Shown: piece after piece, positions 58,401 to 64,000 of the stretch
Layout: each line of letters opens with the position of its first letter
How positions within the stretch are numbered: the first letter of the stretch is position 1
Source: Simmondsia chinensis
Taxonomy: Eukaryota; Streptophyta; Magnoliopsida; Caryophyllales; Simmondsiaceae
NCBI GenBank assembly: GCA_018398585.1
Contig: JAGTTD010000015.1
Span: forward strand, 27,857,478-27,921,477
Direction: 5' to 3'
Length of the DNA: 64,000 bases
Made by a program: the position numbers and the translations under genes
Notes under the pieces: generated by a model
What the model was told of the DNA's origin: nothing
Database searches by the model: none
The model's input: the letters and a program-made list of their open reading frames with translations, nothing else

Positions 58401-58981
58401 GCAGACCAACTATGCATACATTTCAAGTGAAACAAGTGCAAAAGAAATGACAATTTGGAGAATGCGCTACAGCCTGGATATAGTTCTTCATTAGAAGCTT
58501 CCAATATCTTCTTATACTTGGCTTTCTCCTCAGGAGATTGGTTGGGTTGTTCAAGAGGAACTTGGTCCGACCAATCATGTTCATCAGACAAATGGGGTTG
58601 ACTTGTGGAGGGAGGAATATCAACTCCGATACTTTCTCGTAGTAATCCACCAATATCATCTCGACCTATGGCCCTTCCCTCATTATTATTGGTAGATGTT
58701 TGACTATTGCATCTCAATTGTTGAACAATATCTTCTTTTCCATGAAAAATCCATTTCTTATACTTTGGCCAAAAACCCTTAAAAAGGATATGATATTCCA
58801 CATCTTCTAATGAGAACCATTTGGCTAATTTGCATTTATTACATGGACATCGAGTTTTTCCTTCTATAAGGTTTTCTTTAGCCAACTTAATGAATTCAAT
58901 GACACCATCAATATAAGCTTGACTAATCCTTGGTTGCATGATCCAACTCGTATCCATATCTCTAAATATTAAGTAGTGCAA
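55491..58981 (-). pseudogene. TNP2-like CACTA transposase, disrupted
   Basis: The minus-strand gene begins MDTSWIMQPRISQAYIDGV (Transpos_assoc domain with CPCNKCKLAKW zinc-type motif), then a TNP2 core with VYEKIHACPNNCMLYWGE and CHTCGTSRWK. Further on are SLASDGFNPYRLMNTTYSTW (catalytic Asp region), LSGWSTKGYTACPYC, HNLDVMHIEKNVCDNVLGTL (second Asp region), a DUF4218 part (56516-56960), EGYIMEETITFCSRYLEG (56259-56528) and a DUF4216 part ending FYIQDEMQKGWYHVI (55500-55600). Defects include stops at 58040 and 57827 where the family has Trp (MRWH, NLPPWLCMK), a stop after LLW near 57700, and frameshifts near 57630 and 57290. The protein would cut and rejoin the element ends; this copy cannot. 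Confidence 0.93.
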
Positions 58982-59580
58982 TCAAATTACCTAAAATTTG
59001 AAAAAAGATAAAGTTCATAAGACAAATATTTAATCAACCAATCAAAATATATACAAATACAAAAATAAATAATTAATGGGACTTAGGAGAAGTTAGAAAT
59101 TAAAGTAAGATACATGAGTTCCTTATAATCAATTTTAATCCTCTAATGTGAAGGATCTATCTAAACAAGGGATACAGCAACAAAGTTTTATTTTTCCAAA
59201 TTCAAAAATTTTGAAATCGATATCTAATCTCCCTGACATTAACAAATTGAACTCACAAATGCCACCAACACATAATTTTAAACATCAATCAAACACAGTA
59301 ACACAAGAATTTCGTCAAAACAACAATTTTTTGTATTAATCAATTCAAATGATGAGATGCAACGATAGAATCATTCGAACCATAGCATTAAGGATGCGCA
59401 TGAAGCAGGGGAAAGTGTGAAACGGCGATAATACAAAACTATAATAAAACTACTTCGACCAACTCAAATGATATAACACTTGTAGAAGAATAAGCAGTCC
59501 AATGAAATAAAAACCGAAACTAGGGCAAGGACATCACATACTAACAACAAAGCAAGAGCAACTGTGAAATCGGAAGGTGA
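58982..59580 (-). other. CACTA 5' leader and promoter region
   Basis: Between the transposase start and the subterminal repeats. No gene. From 59575 the sequence is G-rich on the plus strand with three copies of GGCGGCGACGGTGAGAGG (about 59590-59670), then GGTGAGGGTGAGAGACGA repeats to 59770. Such G/C-rich leaders are common in CACTA promoters. Confidence 0.65.
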
Positions 59581-59824
59581 GGGTGAGAGACGAACGCTGG
59601 CGGCGACGGTGAGAGGCGAACGCGGGCGGCGACGGTGAGAGGAGAACGCCGGCGGCGACGGTGAGAGGCGACGCGGTTGGAAATCGGGTGGTGAGGGTGA
59701 GAGACGAATATGCTTTGCGAGGGTGAGGGTGAGAGACGAGGGTTAGGGTTTGCGGGAGGTGAGGGTGAGAGACGACGGTGAGAGCGCGAGAAAATGAGGG
59801 TTAGGGTTTGTTCGGTGTATATAT

Positions 59825-59991
59825 ACCCGGCGAGAATCTCGGCACTTATAAACGCCGATATTTTTTGCGTCGTTTAAAATCGCCGAGAATTTTCGACGCT
59901 TTGTCTCGAAGCATTTAAACGCCGAGATTTCTCGACGTTTGTATAAACGCCGATAATTATGCGCCGAGAATTGCCCTTTTTTGTTGTAGTG
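59825..59991. repeat. Right terminal and subterminal repeats of the CACTA
   Basis: At least eight copies of CGCCGA(G/T)A in either orientation within 165 bp, ending in the terminal repeat TTGTTGTAGTG. Confidence 0.9.
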
Positions 59992-59994
59992 TTT

Positions 59995-60733
59995 TAAGCT
60001 CGTGACTGTACTTGTTCGAGGGTACGATTGGTCATGTTTGAGATTTATCGTTCAAAATCATGAGTTCATCCTTTTGGGTTAAGTTTCTCCATCTCCAGTT
60101 CCCTTTCGTGTAGCTTCTATTCAATTTTTGGTTACTCTTTAATGCATATATTTAACACATAATAATCCATCAAAGTTGGTTGTGGTGTGTGTCATTTCTT
60201 GTCGATTCCATGTTAGCCCTATGTATGAAGCCTAATTTCAATAGATTTTATCTATAAAGTAATGGATTGGACAGATATCGTTTCGTAATATAGTGCACTA
60301 GGGCTAGTTGAACAGTGTTGTAGCCTCGAGACATCTCTTGCATGCCATCGTAGATATAATGAATATTGTTGTTCTCCACTCTGTGGACATAGGCTTTAAT
60401 TAAACCACATCAATTTTGGCGTTCACTTCCCATTATTATGCGCTTGCTAGCTCGATTTAGGGACCATGTGTATGTGAATGGAGCCTAATAATTGGTATCA
60501 ATCAAACATCTTAATGATGGAAAAAAATAATAATAATAATAATAATAATCGAACTTCTATACGTTAATTCCATTACCTTTCTTCGCATAAAGTTTCATAC
60601 CGGTGTACAAATAACATGGACTTTGCAACATTATTGTCTTAATTTTCTTACATGCTTGTATATCATGCATATCATTCAAATGACTTTTCCATTGTCCTGA
60701 CACCAAACACTAGCAGAAAACGAGACAAGTGCT
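59995..60733. other. 3' flank of the LTP gene at 60734
   Basis: Matches 48570-49178, the flank of the LTP pseudogene. Contains an (AAT)n run at about 60526-60549. No gene. Confidence 0.6.
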
Positions 60734-61033
60734 TTAGCAGGTGACAGAAGTTTGGATGTTACATTTAGCAGGGAGAGCTAAGACTAATTCAGGATTAATT
60801 CCATGTGCAGAAAACATAAACGAGTTTCGATAGGAGCAAAAACATTCGAACTCAGCTCCAGCAACTGCCTTGCAGCATATGGGCGAGGGTTCTGTTGGGT
60901 TAGAGCTAGACACTGCTGGCTTGCAAGCTCTTAACTCATCGTGGCTCATATTGCAAACGGTTAGCCCATTTGAAGTATCCACAATGAGCACCATTACAAG
61001 GACCAAGAGCACCACTTTCTTGTGCATTCCCAT
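60734..61033 (-). CDS. DIR1-like non-specific lipid transfer protein
   Basis: A 99-residue secreted protein with a signal peptide over residues 1-23 (core VVLLVLVMVLIV). Eight cysteines sit at 27, 37, 53-54, 64, 66, 91 and 99, the same spacing as the gene at 40515. The CXC centre is Phe, common in small type-2-like LTPs. The conserved SYRNS...HGINPELVLALPAKC helix is present, although MFSAHG replaces the usual ILPALG, a change in the lipid-cavity segment. A TATAAAA lies 47 bp upstream of the ATG (61080-61086, minus). It is intact, while its duplicate at 49179 is a pseudogene. The start could also be the Met two codons later. Confidence 0.92.
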   Translation of the reverse strand: MGMHKKVVLLVLVMVLIVDTSNGLTVCNMSHDELRACKPAVSSSNPTEPSPICCKAVAGAEFECFCSYRNSFMFSAHGINPELVLALPAKCNIQTSVTC

Positions 61034-61079
61034 CTCTTTCTTCTTTCTTTTCTTTTCCTATGTGTTTATTATGTGATTT

Positions 61080-61086
61080 TTTTATA
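61080..61086 (-). promoter_or_regulatory. TATA box of the LTP gene at 60734
   Basis: TATAAAA on the minus strand 47 bp before the ATG. The leader would be short. Confidence 0.5.
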
Positions 61087-61590
61087 AGTGGGGGGTTGCT
61101 ATATGTACCGAGAAGTTAAAAATGTTCTACCAGTAAATTAAAATTTACTGTATGAGATTATGTTATTTAATCCATCTTTATATATTATAATGAAGTTATA
61201 TTTATAGTAAATAACGAGTACAAAATAACTTGAATACAAAAAGGCTTACTCATAGGAACCCAAAATAGAACGATATAGTTCATTTTGCCTCAAATATCAA
61301 GTTTTCCTATTTTAGAGAAAATTGAGTAAAATCATTTTATTGTGTTCTGTTGTGTCTAAAAATAAATACAAATATATTTCAGTTAAATTATTGATGATGT
61401 CATTAAAAAACAAGGATTGCATAAATACATTATATACGTACATATATATATGTATGTATGTATGTATGTCTGTATGTATGATTGTCTGTATGTATACAAA
61501 AAGGCTCAAAGGACATCGAGTGGTCAATCCTCTACTGGCACATTCAATTAAAAAATGCTATTTACATCTAATTTATGCATCCCAATAATA
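61087..61590. other. Upstream region of the LTP gene, no other gene
   Basis: A+T-rich. A (TATG)n microsatellite lies at about 61450-61495. Frames over it are artefacts. Confidence 0.55.
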
Positions 61591-61808
61591 CTTAAGAGGG
61601 TAACAACACGCAAGCAACGAACCCCATTAGAATTCCGAAGCTAAACGTGCTTGGGGGAGAGAAGTACCGAGATGGGTGACTTCATTAGAAGTCCTCGTGT
61701 TGCACCCCTCAGGTTGGGGGTTCCCGGAAACGGGAAAGGCTACATATGTCTACCCCCTCAAACCCTGCTAAGGCGGGAGCTTTTGGGGCACTGAGAATGT
61801 TGCTTCCT
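61591..61808 (+). mobile_element. SINE copy 4, complete, with 5S rRNA-derived head
   Basis: A 17-bp duplication with one mismatch (TATGCATCCCAATAATA at 61574, TATACATCCCAATAATA at 61809) flanks a 218-bp SINE. From 61596 it reads GAGGGTAACAACACGC, then 5S rRNA-like CCCATTAGAATTCCGAAGC, TAAACGTGCTTGGG (box A), GATGGGTGAC (box C) and GAAGTCCTCGTGTTGCACCC, the 5S 3' end, at about 61709. The Au/TS-like body follows (CAGGTTGGGGGTTCCCGG, GGCTACATATGTCTACC, GGCGGGAGCTTTTGGGGCAC). The tail is reduced to GAATGTTG. Confidence 0.93.
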
Positions 61809-61960
61809 TATACATCCCAATAATATGCTAAAATATAGTTATAACAACAATAATAAATAATTAATTTTGTAAGTCAATAAGTTTTATAAATTAAATGGAA
61901 AACGCATTGCTTTATTCAATTTTGAAATTTTTTTTTTTTTCATCGGTTATTGTCATGATT

Positions 61961-62509
61961 AGGAATGGCAATGGGTTGGATTTGGGTCGGGTTTCCCGCC
62001 AACCAAATCCAACCCAAAAAAAACTTAACCCAACCCGAATCCCAAAAAGCCCATTTATTCTATGAAAATTCAACTCAAATCCAAATCCATTGGATGGAAT
62101 GGATACCCAACCCAAATTCATAACCCATTTGAACCCTAGAAAAAATTATAATATTATAATTCTATATATTATTAATATATATAATAATGTAATAATTGTA
62201 CCTTAAATATTTGGATTAAGTATTACACCTTTTTTTCTTTTTTTGCATTTAATATGTATAATTATAGTAATGTATTATTAGACAATCATTCAAAAAACTC
62301 TTAACCAATAATCTTTATACAATAAATATAATTTCGGGACAGATTTGGGTTTATTTGATATCATCCAATCCAACCCAACCCAAAATTCAATTATAACATC
62401 CAAACCAAATCCATATCCATTTAAAACCCATTTTTTAGATCCAAACTCATAATAAATAGATCAGATTAGATGAATATCCGATAGATTTGAGTCCAATTAT
62501 CATCCCTAA
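61961..62509. mobile_element. hAT-like MITE with 8-bp target duplication
   Basis: The 8-bp duplication TCATGATT (61953-61960 and 62510-62517) flanks 549 bp. The ends are inverted: AGGAATGGCAATGGG at the left, and on the other strand TTAGGGATGATAATTGG. The 8-bp duplication and AGGGATGGCAAT-type ends fit hAT. The interior has GGGTTGGATTTGGG-type words, inverted between halves. Confidence 0.8.
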
Positions 62510-62517
62510 TCATGATT

Positions 62518-64000
62518 AGATAAAATTTTTCGAAGTGATGAAATAATCTAAACCGTGATGTCCAAAAATAGTTATACATGACACCCACTTTACAACATAT
62601 ATTTTTCTCCTAATTTACGCGTAGCTCGTATCCCAAGGAGCAATTATATTTCTATACAGTAGATTTTTCAAGAAGTGTGTATTTGAGTGACTAAACGATA
62701 AAATTTCCTAGTGTTAGAGAGGATTTTAATTTCTAAAAAGGAACATCGTCACGAGTGTTTATCCCGCAAATTAGAAGGACTAAAAATGACACCGTTTGGT
62801 TTATTGAGACACGTCCTTATCCCGTGAAAAAAAAACTATTGATGTTTCCAGTAAAAGTTGAGAATGACGTCATTTTTATTAGAGAAACACATTAACCAAC
62901 CCTGAAAAATAGCCGCTCAATGCAATTACTGGGATATCAAGCTTGAGCTAGAGGTGGTTGGCCAAAGCACTGCAAAAAAGGTAGCCCTTTGACTTGAGGG
63001 AGTGATTAGATGCGCTCAAGGGAAACATGGGCCTCGATGACGATTAAAGACAAGTGGTGGAATATGGAAGAATAATTTTTGACCTGAGGCATGTATTTCA
63101 AATGCCAGAGATCAGCCAAACAGATCCTTAAAGCATTGAGGCAAAGCATGGAATGGAACCTTTAATTCTTTACGCTATAAATAAAGTAAACCTAAGCTTA
63201 AAAAGGGTTACAGCTTCAGTTAATATACAGAACTCTTGTTTTTCTCTATAGAAAACTTGCGTTTTTACCTTTTCTTTTTCCTGGGAATACTAGGCATAGT
63301 TGTAGCTTTGTTTGCTTCCAAGCAAGAAAAACGGGTTGTTAGCTTAGCAATAGTGTACAAGGCAGCCCCTTCTTCCATAATTTTTGTACTCATCGCATTT
63401 GGCAAACTAAATTAATGTCATTGACCTAAAGCTTTGACAATCAAGCCTCCAGCTTGATAGTGTTAGTCTTAAGTCGATGCCACAGCTTGACTAGCTAGGC
63501 GAATCAGGTTTGAATTATTGTTTAAGAGCTTTGATGGCCAAGCCACAAGCTTGATAACATTATCCAAATCTAGTGACGTAGAAATGGTTCACTCAGTCAA
63601 ACTTTTGTTAAATTCAATTTTAATTGAGTTATCTTAAGTCAAGAATGTTGGGCATAGATCTAATTGACTTGGCCTCAAGGTAGGCTTTTGACCTCTCGAA
63701 CTTATCTCCATCCCAATTCTCAACTCTTAAGCATTTGAGGTAAAGTGTCTCTGGGCGTTTCTCCATCACTCAAATAATAGTTGGGTTAAATCTTTACCAA
63801 TTTATTTCTCCTTCCATCATAAATACTAAAGTTCCCAAATAAAAAATTAAAAAAAAAAAAAAAAAACAATACACATATAGAAGTCTCATTGGTTGGAGCA
63901 TTTGTTGAATCCATGTAAATTATATACCGAAGACAGATTTACTAATAGTATCAACACTCTTACAGAGTCATTGATTAAAGGCAACACAAACGATTCGAAA
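62518..64000. other. No recognised feature
   Basis: No open frame with family signature. The words AAGCTTGA / TCAAGCTT and GGCCAAGC recur loosely between 62935 and 63560, as in decayed LTRs, but no ends are visible. A poly(A) tract lies near 63848. Confidence 0.4.

Larger units (their letters stand above)
52148..59991 (-). mobile_element. CACTA (En/Spm) DNA transposon, full length
   Basis: The ends are 31-bp terminal inverted repeats with two mismatches, starting CACTACAACAAAAAAGGG on each strand, flanked by the 3-bp duplication TTT (52145-52147 and 59992-59994). Subterminal repeats of the core CTCGGCG / CGCCGAGA lie in both ends. The minus strand carries a TNP2-like transposase followed by a TNP1-like gene, the usual order. 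Stops and frameshifts show the copy is defective. Confidence 0.96.

Noticed and set aside
60870..61076. Plus-strand frame over the LTP gene
   Set aside because: It is the antisense shadow of the minus-strand LTP; the same shadow occurs over the pseudogene at 49315.

Overview
This window looks like accessory, transposon-rich DNA from a flowering plant nucleus; the sequence does not let me fix the species. The evidence is an A+T-rich background, small eight-cysteine lipid-transfer protein (LTP) genes, Copia elements and miniature LTR elements primed by initiator tRNA-Met, a CACTA (En/Spm) element with plant-type TNP2 and TNP1 genes, many poly(A)-tailed LINE 3' ends, and SINEs with a plant Au/TS-like 3' body. 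There are no bacterial operons, tRNA genes or CRISPR arrays.

Host genes. Three intact DIR1-like LTP genes remain: 8874-9188 (+), 40515-40814 (+) and 60734-61033 (-). Three decayed copies lie at 13791-14265 (+), 28210-28855 (+) and 49179-49448 (-). The first gene and the two plus-strand pseudogenes sit in three related units starting near 4.9, 11.6 and 26.8 kb. Units 2 and 3 stay alignable, with gaps, to about 22.9 and 38.95 kb. Their coding copies were broken independently: unit 2 has a solo LTR in the promoter and a CACTA-like fragment in the exon; unit 3 has a SINE in the promoter, a 5S rRNA-like fragment in the exon and a 293-bp miniature LTR element in the exon. The pair at 49.2 and 60.7 kb is a second duplication, now separated by a solo LTR and a 7.8-kb CACTA element.

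Mobile elements, left to right: 3' half of a Copia element with its LTR (1-2998); Copia pol remnant (about 9640-11220); solo LTR (13188-13704); minus-strand Copia remnant (15095-16735); internally deleted Copia with both LTRs and AGTAC target duplication (19068-21902); Copia pol remnant (about 23140-24640); CACTA-type subterminal repeats (24.9-26.4 kb) with two SINEs; a CACTA-like block ending at 34667 that contains a LINE with 12-bp target duplication; two 293-bp TRIM/SMART-like elements (28386-28678, 39004-39296); a fold-back element (41721-42879); a miniature LTR element (43546-48414) split by a 4.3-kb LTR element (43954-48277) that encodes a PTB-like RRM; a solo LTR (50869-51495); the CACTA element 52148-59991; a 5S-headed SINE (61591-61808); and a hAT-like MITE (61961-62509).

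Most notable are a SINE family whose head derives from 5S rRNA and whose tail is Au/TS-like, found as two complete and two truncated copies with long target duplications, and a non-autonomous LTR retrotransposon carrying a polypyrimidine-tract-binding-protein-like RRM.
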